A stretch of 26,721 nucleotides of DNA from Ktedonobacterales bacterium (GTDB taxonomy: Bacteria; Chloroflexota; Ktedonobacteria; Ktedonobacterales; JADMIN01). Location: contig JAICVT010000006.1 in NCBI GenBank assembly GCA_025935235.1, positions 1 to 26,721 on the forward strand, in the 5' to 3' direction. Each line of letters begins with the position of its first letter. Positions within the stretch are counted from its first letter, which is position 1. The notes under the pieces were generated by a model, which had not been told where the DNA came from, did no database searches, and saw only the letters and a program-made list of their open reading frames with translations. This document shows, piece by piece, positions 1 through 6,254 of the stretch. Made by a program: the position numbers and the translations under genes.

Positions 1-55
1 AGCGAAGGCAGGCGATGACGAGCCGCGCGCCGCCTGTTTAGCTCGGCAGAATCGC

Positions 56-85
56 TTGACGGCTCGCCGCCCGCAGGTGTATACT
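56..85 (+). promoter_or_regulatory. Sigma-70-type promoter of tRNA-Asn
   Basis: A -35 box TTGACG (56-61) and a -10 box TATACT (80-85) are separated by 18 bases. This would start transcription near position 92, about 45 bases before the mature tRNA. It is the only strong promoter match upstream of the tRNA gene. Confidence 0.7.
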
Positions 86-138
86 GCATTTCGCTGTGGC
101 GCTGAACCGCTATGCGGCGCGGACGCTCCGGCGCATGA

Positions 139-213
139 TCCTCGGTAGCTCAACGGTAGAGCAGGCGGCTGTTAACCGCAAGGTTACAGGTTCGAATCCT
201 GTCCGGGGAGCCA
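139..213 (+). tRNA. tRNA-Asn (anticodon GTT)
   Basis: The full cloverleaf can be folded by eye. The acceptor stem is 139-145 with 203-209 (one U-G pair) and the D stem is 148-151 with 159-162. The anticodon stem is 164-168 with 176-180, with loop CTGTTAA giving anticodon GTT. The variable loop has five bases. The T stem is 186-190 with 198-202, with loop TTCGAAT. The discriminator is G210 and CCA (211-213) is encoded. The outermost anticodon-stem pair is a G-A mismatch (164/180). The 3' part is repeated exactly at 5379-5418, so this gene is the integration target of the adjacent island. Confidence 0.97.
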
Positions 214-214
214 G
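174..214 (+). repeat. Left attachment-site repeat (tRNA-Asn 3' end)
   Basis: This 41-base stretch covers the 3' half of the tRNA, from the last two anticodon-loop bases to one base past CCA. It is identical to 5379-5419 in direct orientation. Integrases of the tyrosine recombinase family commonly use such tRNA 3' segments as att sites, and the incoming copy restores the tRNA gene. Confidence 0.88.
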
Positions 215-232
215 AGCGCTGCCCTCCCACTC

Positions 233-268
233 GCCCAGGTCGCGAAGCCACTTCGCGCCTGGGCTTTT
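233..268 (+). terminator. Rho-independent terminator of tRNA-Asn
   Basis: Arms 233-239 and 258-264 (7 bp, GCCCAGG/CCTGGGC) and 241-247 and 251-257 (7 bp) flank a one-base bulge and a CCA loop. TTTT follows directly. Related hairpins occur at 4518-4556 and 5435-5475. Confidence 0.85.
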
Positions 269-546
269 CATTGCTCTGCGGTTGGTGCCACTTCTCTAAA
301 GAGCGGCGAGACTTGGCCAAGTACCGACTCTTAAAAAATCATTCGAGAGGAATTTACAGCAGTCACCTGTTAATATCTCTCCATAGGTTCATCGCTTGCG
401 CGGGCGTCTTTCCGTGGCGGCGTCGGCCCAGTACTCGGCGTTCGGTTGAAGGTATAGCGCCCTATTCTGCGCTGGAGAATCCTCGTCTTAATGTCGGCCC
501 CTGCTCCCGAAGCCCAAGCACAGAAGGTCTATTTGCAGATTTCCTC
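269..546. other. Non-coding left end of island
   Basis: About 280 bases between the tRNA terminator and the 3' end of the split HEPN-like gene. The short open frames here have no plausible ribosome binding site or protein-like composition. I see no integrase remnant, tRNA or clear repeat. Confidence 0.5.
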
Positions 547-1125
547 CTACTTGCCTCTTGATGCGGTGGATCTGCGTGGACTACGCATAGCACTTTTCGC
601 ATTCGTTTTCTCGCGAGTCGCTCGGCCATTATTGGTCGATAACTTGGGCATGATATCATCAAGGACTCGCTGAGTGCCTAGATGTGTAATCACGAACTCC
701 TCGCTCTTGCTTCTGCGAATCTGTCTACCTTCAACCAACCGATGAACAGCCATGTCTACAGCTGGTTGACTCGCCTTCACGTAATGCCTCAACTGCTCGC
801 GTGTAAGACCACGCTCACCCGCATGTCGAAGGAGTAAGAGTACTTCTTCGGGGGTTGATAATCGATTGGAAAGTACCAGTGGCTCGCCATCTAGAACATG
901 AATCAAGGGATGTTCAAACTCAAGAATTGCCTCGATCAAGGAAGCGACTTCATTGCGGTCTTTATTCCAAGCCAATCTAAGAAATTCCGCGAATAGCCAC
1001 TTGACGTTCGCGACAACCATCATCGCATCTAGGTGGTTTGCGGTGTACATTGGAGAAATGTGAACCGCACCGCGATCACTGCGGAATTTGTAGACCGTCT
1101 GTAACACCCTGCAAAAGTGGCTGCG
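547..1125 (-). pseudogene. C-terminal fragment of HEPN-like / winged-helix protein, split by IS
   Basis: This is the downstream part (192 codons) of a gene whose first 102 codons lie at 2828-2523. Joining codon GAT (2525-2523) to CGC (1125-1123) across one copy of the 8-bp target repeat restores a continuous 294-aa frame. In the restored protein, R117 and H124 form an R-x6-H motif (RSDRGAVH), as in HEPN ribonucleases. A helical segment follows, then a winged-helix-like region at about residues 193-260 and a basic tail. The fragment alone could start at GTG 1107, but it has no good ribosome binding site there and would lack the N-terminal helices. The HEPN assignment rests on the motif and helical context, not on a database match. 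Confidence 0.7.
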
Positions 1126-1133
1126 ATCCTTTG
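1126..1133. repeat. IS target-site duplication, left copy
   Basis: The 8-mer ATCCTTTG is repeated directly at 2523-2530, immediately outside the two inverted repeats. Eight bases is the usual duplication length for IS256-family elements. Confidence 0.85.
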
Positions 1134-2522
1134 GGTCAAGTCCGAAGTCGTCTGTAAATTAGGATCTCTGGTAGACCCCAGAATTCATGCGAGTTGGAGC
1201 ATTGGCGTCTCCTGCGCGAACAGAGGCTGCTGAGCGGGGCGTTCCCGCCAGAGCCAGTAGGCGGTCATGTCGAAATAGCGTTTGCCGGTGGTCCAGACCT
1301 CATCCTGCTCCATCAGCAGCGCGCCGACCAGTCGGATGACGGAGTCCCGATTGGGAAAGATGCGGATAACGCGTTCGCGACGACGGATCTCCTCGTTGAG
1401 CCGCTCGACGCCATTGGTGGTGCGTAAGCGTTTGCGGTAGGGGGCAGGGAGCGCCAGCACGGCGGTGGCGTCGTCAAAGCCGCGCTCCAGCGTGGCCACC
1501 GCAGCGGGAGCCTTCGTCTGGTAGTTGGCGACAAAGCTGGCCAGCAGGGTACGCGCGGTGGCCTCGTCGGGGGCGTCAAAGATCGGGCGCAGCCGGGCGT
1601 GGACCTCCTCCTGGAGCGCTTTGGGGGTGGCGTCGGCGACGTTGGCCGACAGGTGGGTCTGGCAGCGCTGCCAGGTCGCGCCCTGGAACTGCTGCTGGAC
1701 GGCCTTCACCAAGCCGCCGTGGTGGTCAGAGACCACCAGATCCACGCCCGCCAAGCCACGGCTCTTGAGCCAGGTGAAGAACGCCAGCCAGGTCCGTTCG
1801 CTCTCGCTCTCCCCCACTTGGAGGCCGAGCACTTCGCGGTAGCCCTGGTCATTGACCCCTGTGGCGACCAGCGCGCTCACCGCCCGCACCCGCCCGTCCT
1901 CGCGCACTTTGACCACCAGCGCATCCACGAGCACGAAGGGATAGCGGTTCCCACTCAAGTCACGCTCGTTCCAGCCCGTCACCAGCGGATCGAGCGCCTT
2001 ACACAGATCCGAGACGGTCGACTTGGCGAAGCTCGTGCCGCAGAGTTCTTCAGTGATGCGCGCCACTTTGCGGGTCGAGACCCCATTGACCACCATTTCC
2101 ATGAGCGTCAGCACCAGGGCTTGTTCGCTGCGCTGGTAGCGCGCGAACAGCTCGGTCGAGAACTGCCCGTCGCGCACCTGCGGCACGAGCAAGGTCAGCG
2201 CGCCGACGCGGGTGGTGAGTTGGCGCGGTTTGTAGCCGTTGCGGTAGCCCTGGCGCTGCTCACTGCGTTCGTAGGGCGCTGCCTGGAGCTGCTCGGCCAC
2301 CTGGGCATTCAAGACCTGATTCAACACCGCCTCCAGCAGACGGCCCACGTGACCGTCTCCCGTAAACAGCCGTTGCACGGTTTCGCTATCGAGCGTAAGC
2401 TGGTACTGGGTCATGGGCGTCCTCTCTGGCTGCTGTTTGCTTCATCACAAACCAGTCTACCAGAGAGGCGCTGCCCTACCTAGCAGCCGCTCCTCAATTT
2501 ACAGATATTACCGGACTCCACT
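1134..2522 (-). mobile_element. IS256-family insertion sequence (1389 bp)
   Basis: The element is bounded by 27-bp imperfect inverted repeats (1134-1160 and 2496-2522), which match at 18 of 27 positions. The matches include six consecutive bases (AGTCCG) near the outer end and ten at the inner end (TCTGTAAATT). An 8-bp target duplication flanks it. It holds one intact transposase gene in the usual layout for the family. Its composition is more GC-rich than the flanking island DNA, so it probably came from the host chromosome or a GC-rich source after the island arrived. The host frames on both sides are undamaged, which suggests a recent insertion. Confidence 0.9.
1185..2414 (-). CDS. IS256-family (mutator-type) transposase
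   Basis: The 409-residue protein is full length for the family. DDE catalytic residues are visible: D164 in VLVDALVVKVRE, D230 in LVVSDHHGG and E337 in TTNGVERLNEEIRRR. The family's C-x2-H element is also present (CQTHLSANV, 251-259), as is the N-terminal RNGY-x-R segment near residues 58-64. It cuts the element out as a circle or strand-transfer intermediate and inserts it with 8-bp duplications. No frameshift or stop is seen, so it is likely active. The gene runs in the same direction as the operon it interrupts. The start ATG lies about 108 bases inside the right inverted repeat end. Confidence 0.96.
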   Translation of the reverse strand: MTQYQLTLDSETVQRLFTGDGHVGRLLEAVLNQVLNAQVAEQLQAAPYERSEQRQGYRNGYKPRQLTTRVGALTLLVPQVRDGQFSTELFARYQRSEQALVLTLMEMVVNGVSTRKVARITEELCGTSFAKSTVSDLCKALDPLVTGWNERDLSGNRYPFVLVDALVVKVREDGRVRAVSALVATGVNDQGYREVLGLQVGESESERTWLAFFTWLKSRGLAGVDLVVSDHHGGLVKAVQQQFQGATWQRCQTHLSANVADATPKALQEEVHARLRPIFDAPDEATARTLLASFVANYQTKAPAAVATLERGFDDATAVLALPAPYRKRLRTTNGVERLNEEIRRRERVIRIFPNRDSVIRLVGALLMEQDEVWTTGKRYFDMTAYWLWRERPAQQPLFAQETPMLQLA

Positions 2523-2828
2523 ATCCTTTGCATCGAGTACATGCACATGTGGACTAGGCAACGGTTTGCCAGACTTATCCAAGTCAAGCAAGTACTCTGC
2601 TATTACCGCGGGCAGTTTTGAATGCGTAACAACGCCCGAGTCAATCTGATAGATTGCTCGTGCTACTGCTTCGCAAAAGCGTCCGCCATCCAATTCTGTT
2701 GGTTGCCAGTCTTCGACAAAGTACCGTTGCTGCATTTCAAGATAGGTCGTAACCGCAAGATCTGCAACGGAAGGATCTATAATCCTTGCAAGCTCCACGC
2801 GAAGCTCATCGGCAGTCATCCGAGCCAT
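2508..2828 (-). pseudogene. N-terminal fragment of HEPN-like protein, truncated by IS
   Basis: The reading frame starts at ATG 2828-2826, overlapping the TAA stop of the upstream zinc-ribbon gene by one base (TAATG), a sign of translational coupling. Codons 1-102 (to 2523) belong to the ancestral gene. The last residues SGVR and the TAA stop at 2510-2508 come from the inserted element. The segment is helical and has no catalytic motif of its own; the R-x6-H motif lies just beyond the break, in the other fragment. A truncated 106-aa product could still be made. I do not know a function for this piece. Together with 547-1125 it made a 294-aa protein that I take to be the effector of the operon. 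Confidence 0.7.
2523..2530. repeat. IS target-site duplication, right copy
   Basis: ATCCTTTG, identical to 1126-1133. Read on the minus strand it supplies the codons of the A-K-D residues of the ancestral gene just before the break. Confidence 0.85.
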
Positions 2829-4075
2829 TAGTCTGCGTCTCCTTCATGTTCTGATCGCTCGCTCGCTAGATCTGGCTCAGTCAGACCTAAGACGCTCTCA
2901 ATGTGTGTACAACCAGACGAGGTAATCTTTACACTTCCAGTTTTGCCCTTAATCGCGAGACCATCAGCGTTGCCAGTCAATTTGTCCATTGAATAGCGCG
3001 CCTGATCGCGGGTCAAGCTAATCTCGAATGCTCGATACAGGTAATCTACCAACTGGCTAGCGGTAGTCTCAAACTGGATACCACGCGCCAACCGAACACC
3101 ATATAGTCCAAGCAACACTTTTTCGTTATTTTCAAGTGCATTTGCCTTTGGGTGCGGCACCTGCTCACTCAAGTGTCGTGTTGCTAATGCCCAACTATTT
3201 GGGTCATCGCCACCCTTAGTTCGTGTTCTTTGCTTCGGCCCCTGGGGTTTCTTCTGTTCTCCTGGTATGAATCTTCCTGCTTTGCCAGGATCCATTATCT
3301 CGACCAAGTAAGCAGGTATTGCCCGAGCTCCTACCAAGGAGAGCTTGTAACTGTCACCATCCTTTTGAAGGCCCTGCTTGTCACCAGACAGATATACTGT
3401 CTGGCTTTTTCGGTTAATGCTGATTCGATCCAGCAGTTCCTGGATGTCGTCAGCGGCAACAGTGACATGGCCTAATTGCTGGTGTGCATATAGGAACAGC
3501 CGAACGAGGCGAGTAACGTAATCCTTCTGGGTGTCACACTTGAGATCCAATTCAATCTGTTCAACCTTTCCTTGTGCGTTGCCCAGAACCTTCCAAATGC
3601 TATCGGAGTCGCTACTGTCTTCCGGGTTGGCGGGAGGCACCGACTGTGGGTTAGCCCCTGGGAGCTGGGGCGCAATGACAGCGCTCTGGAGTTGCCCAAA
3701 CGAGGTATCCTTAGACGCAGTGGTGGAATCCGTTTCCTCGTCTATAGAGATTGCTCGTGACGCAGCTAGCTTTGAGATCAGTCCCTGTTGCTCGGCGGCA
3801 GCCTCGTTTGAGAATATGTAGTCGAGGTGATACTCATCGCGTGTTTGATCGATTTTCAACCGGTTATATCCGGGCAGCACTACATCGTTAGCCCGAGAAC
3901 GCTCGACTGAATCAGCACGTTCAAGAACTCGGCTACCGCACTCGGGGCAGACGCGCGCCTCGCGTGACAGGAGCGTACCACACTGCATGCACCGAAGCTG
4001 TTGGCCACAGTATTGGCAGTACTTTGCCGAACTTTGTGAGATATCGCCGCAGGTAGGGCAGACCAACTGTTCCAT
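2828..4075 (-). CDS. Double zinc-ribbon protein of unknown function, island operon gene 1
   Basis: 415 residues. The N-terminus carries two zinc ribbons with four CxxC knuckles: C6/C9 with C20/C23, and C29/C32 with C43/C46. After a polar region comes a segment at about 170-270 (EQIELDLKCDTQKDYV...SLVGARAIPAYLVE) that looks like a winged helix. A basic Gly/Pro/Lys linker follows, then a second helix-rich domain at about 315-400. ATG 4075 has GGAGAGG seven bases upstream. The stop overlaps the start of the HEPN-like gene, so the two were co-translated. The domain make-up suggests a nucleic-acid or protein-binding sensor or regulator for the partner. No family name can be assigned from sight. 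Codon and base use are more AT-rich than in the chromosome, consistent with transfer. Confidence 0.8.
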   Translation of the reverse strand: MEQLVCPTCGDISQSSAKYCQYCGQQLRCMQCGTLLSREARVCPECGSRVLERADSVERSRANDVVLPGYNRLKIDQTRDEYHLDYIFSNEAAAEQQGLISKLAASRAISIDEETDSTTASKDTSFGQLQSAVIAPQLPGANPQSVPPANPEDSSDSDSIWKVLGNAQGKVEQIELDLKCDTQKDYVTRLVRLFLYAHQQLGHVTVAADDIQELLDRISINRKSQTVYLSGDKQGLQKDGDSYKLSLVGARAIPAYLVEIMDPGKAGRFIPGEQKKPQGPKQRTRTKGGDDPNSWALATRHLSEQVPHPKANALENNEKVLLGLYGVRLARGIQFETTASQLVDYLYRAFEISLTRDQARYSMDKLTGNADGLAIKGKTGSVKITSSGCTHIESVLGLTEPDLASERSEHEGDAD

Positions 4076-4091
4076 ATAGGTACCTCTCCAT

Positions 4092-4107
4092 GAGATTATC
4101 TAATCTC
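4092..4107. promoter_or_regulatory. Palindrome upstream of zinc-ribbon gene, possible operator
   Basis: The arms GAGATTA and TAATCTC (7 bp, perfect) are separated by TC. The palindrome lies 17-32 bases upstream of the zinc-ribbon gene's start codon, where it would overlap a -10-like TAGATA on the minus strand. Both operon proteins have winged-helix-like segments, so self-regulation through this site is possible. Binding is inferred only. Confidence 0.4.
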
Positions 4108-4219
4108 CGCCGATTGATCGTGTACTCGACCTGGCTTTGCGTCGGACATAGGGACGTATCGTCGTGTGAGATGACGACCGTAATGTTGTGGATGTCACTG
4201 ACTTCACAATTGTCCTATG

Positions 4220-4281
4220 ACCGATTCACGAAGCGTGTAGGCCCACGCTGGCATATGGCTCACATGGTCAGTTGAATCGGT
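4220..4281. other. Potential multi-stem RNA structure
   Basis: Perfect 9-bp arms ACCGATTCA (4220-4228) and TGAATCGGT (4273-4281) enclose a 6-bp hairpin AGCGTG/CACGCT (4232-4237, 4244-4249) with a six-base loop. This could be a small non-coding RNA or a protein-binding site of the island. Strand and expression are unknown. Confidence 0.3.
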
Positions 4282-4328
4282 ACACCTTGTGCCATCAACA
4301 ATTACTCGCTCTACTCACGCGCTTCCAC

Positions 4329-4360
4329 ATAGTTGGGTAATAGGATAGTTGGGTAATAGG
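4329..4360. repeat. Two tandem 16-bp repeats
   Basis: The unit ATAGTTGGGTAATAGG occurs exactly twice in tandem (4329-4344, 4345-4360). The repeat is AT-rich and lies between the operon and the decayed terminator block. It could be a binding-site iteron or simple slippage. Confidence 0.75.
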
Positions 4361-4517
4361 AGTAATCTGCCTTCAAGCCCATTGTGCCGGAGAATTGGGT
4401 GGCGAAGACTCTCTGTTGTAGCGGACCATGCCATGTGCCAGCACGCGCCCCGGTACCACCCTTCACTAGTAAGCAAGGAAAGAAATGGCGTCCACGGATC
4501 GCGCAGTTTCTTACACC

Positions 4518-4556
4518 ACACCCCAGGTTCGCGAATCCTCTTCGCGCCTGGGGTGT
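4518..4556 (+). terminator. Terminator-like hairpin, relic copy
   Basis: 10-bp arms (4518-4527 with 4547-4556) plus 6-bp inner arms (4530-4535 with 4541-4546) around a TCCTC loop. The sequence closely matches the hairpins after both tRNA-Asn ends. Upstream, 4437-4451 is identical to 5415-5429, the 15 bases beginning at the right tRNA end. This suggests an older, partly erased att junction. Confidence 0.55.
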
Positions 4557-4675
4557 ATTGTTTGCGGCCAGCGGCCACTCTCACCCCCCCTTGAATTGCC
4601 CCGGTGAACGAACAGCAGCGCTCTCTGGTAGACTGGTTATCGAATGGTCATCGGCGCCAGACAGAGAGGGAAGCT

Positions 4676-5038
4676 ATGCCTGACCAGTCAGAACACCGCA
4701 AGCGCCGCTGGCGGTTCTATCGCACAGCAAACGGGCATGAGCCGGTGCGCGCCTTTCTCGATAGCCTGTCTGACGACGATGCCAGCGAAATTGTGGCGGT
4801 GATGAAAGAGATCACCGCTGAGGGGATGGGCGCCGCTCGCCACGTGCGTGACGAAATCTATGAGGCAAGAGCGACAGGCGCCACCCAGACCTTTCGCATC
4901 CTCTTCGCCACGGAAGGACGCTTTCATCACGTTCTGCTTGCCCTGGAAGGGTTCTCGAAGAAGACCAGGAAGACGCCTACACATGAGATAGAGCTTGCCA
5001 TCAAGCGGCTTGCCGACTGGCGGAGCCGAGGGCAATAG
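4676..5038 (+). CDS. Phage Gp49 / RelE-HigB-like toxin family protein
   Basis: 120 residues from ATG 4676, chosen because GAGAGG precedes it by eight bases; the in-frame ATG at 4604 has no such site. The body matches the Gp49-like (PF05973) family of RelE-fold mRNA interferases: WRFYRTANGHEPVRAFLDSL at the N-terminus, then EIYEARATGATQTFRILFA, a hydrophobic strand HHVLLALEGFSKKTRKTP, and a closing helix with AIKRLADW. These proteins usually cut mRNA on the ribosome and are neutralised by an adjacent XRE-type antitoxin. Here the next gene (5134) is acidic and lacks a visible helix-turn-helix. The gene lies inside the island. Confidence in the family is high; activity is inferred. Confidence 0.85.
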   Translation: MPDQSEHRKRRWRFYRTANGHEPVRAFLDSLSDDDASEIVAVMKEITAEGMGAARHVRDEIYEARATGATQTFRILFATEGRFHHVLLALEGFSKKTRKTPTHEIELAIKRLADWRSRGQ

Positions 5039-5133
5039 CGAGCGATTGCCCTGCTCACCCTGCCTTTACGCGCCACGCCTTCCGTGATAGCATCACCAGA
5101 GAGGCCTAGCGTCTCAGAAGGAAGACACGCCAA

Positions 5134-5352
5134 ATGACACAGAGCGATCAGCACAACCACCATGTGGACGACGAAGACGATCTGGACGCATACATTGCGG
5201 ATCGAGATCAGCGAGAGCCTGGATTCGCTGCATTGGTAGAGGAGAAACGCCGCCTGGGCCAGGCAGCGGACGCACACGGGGACACGGCTGATGTAGGCGC
5301 CGGGGGCGAAGAAACCGTGGAAGAATCAGCTACCCCAAACGCCAGGCCATAA
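5134..5352 (+). CDS. Small acidic protein, possible antitoxin-like partner
   Basis: 72 residues, strongly acidic, with AAGGAAG about nine bases before ATG 5134. The segment DLDAYIADRDQREPGFAALVEEKRRLGQAA resembles the N-terminal part of antitoxins that pair with RelE/HigB-like toxins, which often read Y-x-A-x-R...DPEFAAAYEE. The DNA-binding domain normally following it is missing; the rest is a disordered Gly/Glu-rich tail. It begins 95 bases after the toxin-like gene on the same strand and ends 26 bases before the right att copy. It may be a truncated antitoxin whose C-terminal part was lost. No firm function can be given. Confidence 0.6.
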   Translation: MTQSDQHNHHVDDEDDLDAYIADRDQREPGFAALVEEKRRLGQAADAHGDTADVGAGGEETVEESATPNARP

Positions 5353-5378
5353 GCTCGTCGTCATATGCGCCTCAGGTG

Positions 5379-5419
5379 AACCGCAAGGTTACAGGTTCGA
5401 ATCCTGTCCGGGGAGCCAG
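5379..5419 (+). repeat. Right attachment-site repeat (tRNA-Asn 3' fragment)
   Basis: 41 bases identical to 174-214. There is no 5' half upstream, so this is a pseudo-tRNA fragment: the displaced 3' end of the original tRNA gene. It includes the T arm, the acceptor 3' strand and CCA. Confidence 0.9.
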
Positions 5420-5434
5420 CACGCGCCCCACACC

Positions 5435-5476
5435 ACACGCCCAGGCTCGCGAATCTGATTCGCGCCTGGGCGTGTT
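5435..5476 (+). terminator. Terminator hairpin after the right tRNA fragment
   Basis: 11-bp outer arms (5435-5445 with 5465-5475) and 7-bp inner arms (5448-5454 with 5458-5464) around a three-base loop, followed by TTCT. It is of the same design as the tRNA-Asn terminator at 233-268. It could also end the leftward KGG gene, being nearly symmetric. Confidence 0.65.
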
Positions 5477-5495
5477 CTGTCCGCGGGCCGGGGGA

Positions 5496-5885
5496 TTAGC
5501 TGCGGGCGTCGGCCAGGCGGCGCTCGTCGGCCTCTGGGGTGTAGCCGTCGTAGCCGTCGTGGCGCGCGCGCTCGGTGAGCGGCTCAGGCGTGGTGTGGGC
5601 GCCCATGCCGCCCTTGCGCCCAATGGCCGACATGTGCTGGCGGTTCTTGCTGACCTCGACCCCGCCCTTGCGTCCAGCCATGCGCGCCTCTTCCGAGCTG
5701 AAGGTGTGCGCCTTGCCGCGCTGATGGGCGACCTGCCCACCTTTGCGCCCCGCCTGCCGCGCCTCCTCCGTGCTGAACTCATGGGCCTTGCCGCGCCGAT
5801 GTGATGCCTTGCCGCCTTCGCTGGCGATCTGGCGGCGGCGACGCTCATCCATCGAGGCAAATCCACGCTGATCGTGCTCCGACAT
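5496..5885 (-). CDS. KGG-repeat stress-response protein (GsiB/Con-10-like)
   Basis: 129 residues from ATG 5885, chosen because AGAGAGG lies eight bases upstream; a longer frame from 5981 lacks this. The protein is very hydrophilic. It carries about four copies of the KGG motif (PF10685 type): residues 8-25 (GFASMD...SEGG), 36-50 (EFSTEEARQAGRKGG), 61-75 (TFSSEEARMAGRKGG) and 77-93. Members of this family, such as Bacillus GsiB, are induced by general stress or desiccation and are intrinsically disordered. It is the first chromosomal gene right of the island and points toward it. Confidence 0.9.
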   Translation of the reverse strand: MSEHDQRGFASMDERRRRQIASEGGKASHRRGKAHEFSTEEARQAGRKGGQVAHQRGKAHTFSSEEARMAGRKGGVEVSKNRQHMSAIGRKGGMGAHTTPEPLTERARHDGYDGYTPEADERRLADARS

Positions 5886-6254
5886 GCGGAATCCTCTCTC
5901 TTCCTCGGACTGTTCCGGGTGCTCCAGGACGTTCTCGGCGCTGCGCCCCCTCCAGTGACCGGCGGGGATGGCGTGTGACATTTCGCGTGGAGCGTGCGCA
6001 ACGATGGCGCCAATTCGCCTTCGCTCGTCCTACATCGTATGGGCCTCACTCCAGGCGGGCGGATCGCACGTCGGCATGAGTGAACGACGCCACACGCGAC
6101 GTATCGGTACAGAGGATATGCTTGCTGGAAGATTGCCTGAACCGATGCGCCACGCGCGACGGGGCGCCAGCAAGGCTGGCTCGCCAGGCGCGCGGATGGC
6201 GCGGGTGATTGACGACGCGATGCACGACGCGCGCTCAGGAGGGGAGACAGCGCT
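5886..6254. other. Divergent intergenic region
   Basis: About 370 bases between the leftward KGG gene and the rightward 1384-aa gene, expected to hold both promoters. I see no convincing -35/-10 pair. The short frame that overlaps the next start has no ribosome binding site. Confidence 0.45.

Larger units (their letters stand above)
4108..4675. other. Non-coding island segment with structured repeats
   Basis: About 570 bases without a credible gene. It holds a 9-bp inverted repeat (4220-4228 with 4273-4281) enclosing a 6-bp hairpin (4232-4237 with 4244-4249), and two tandem 16-bp units (4329-4360). It also has a block (4437-4556) resembling the sequence that follows the right att copy. The open frames here on both strands look like noise. 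Confidence 0.5.
174..5419. mobile_element. tRNA-Asn-integrated genomic island (about 5.2 kb)
   Basis: The island is bounded by perfect 41-bp direct repeats of the tRNA-Asn 3' end. Inside, base composition is visibly more AT-rich than in the chromosome to the right, especially at 270-1130 and 2510-4400. Contents are a two-gene zinc-ribbon/HEPN-like operon split by an IS256-type element, a non-coding segment, a RelE/Gp49-like gene and a small acidic ORF. No integrase, excisionase or replication gene is visible. The island was therefore either mobilised in trans or is the remnant of a larger element. The bounds are well supported; the mobility mechanism is inferred. Confidence 0.8.

Noticed and set aside
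96..299. 67-aa frame across the tRNA-Asn gene
   Set aside because: It reads through the tRNA and its terminator (VNRKVTGSNPV is translated tRNA sequence); the same string appears at 5376 for the same reason.
1599..2483. 294-aa frame opposite the transposase
   Set aside because: Shadow of the IS256 transposase on the other strand; its length match with the restored HEPN-like protein is coincidence.
1151..2505. Shorter IS boundaries at the 10-bp TCTGTAAATT inverted repeat
   Set aside because: The bases just outside show no target duplication. Extending to 1134 and 2522 gives a longer inverted repeat, an 8-bp duplication and exact restoration of the split gene.
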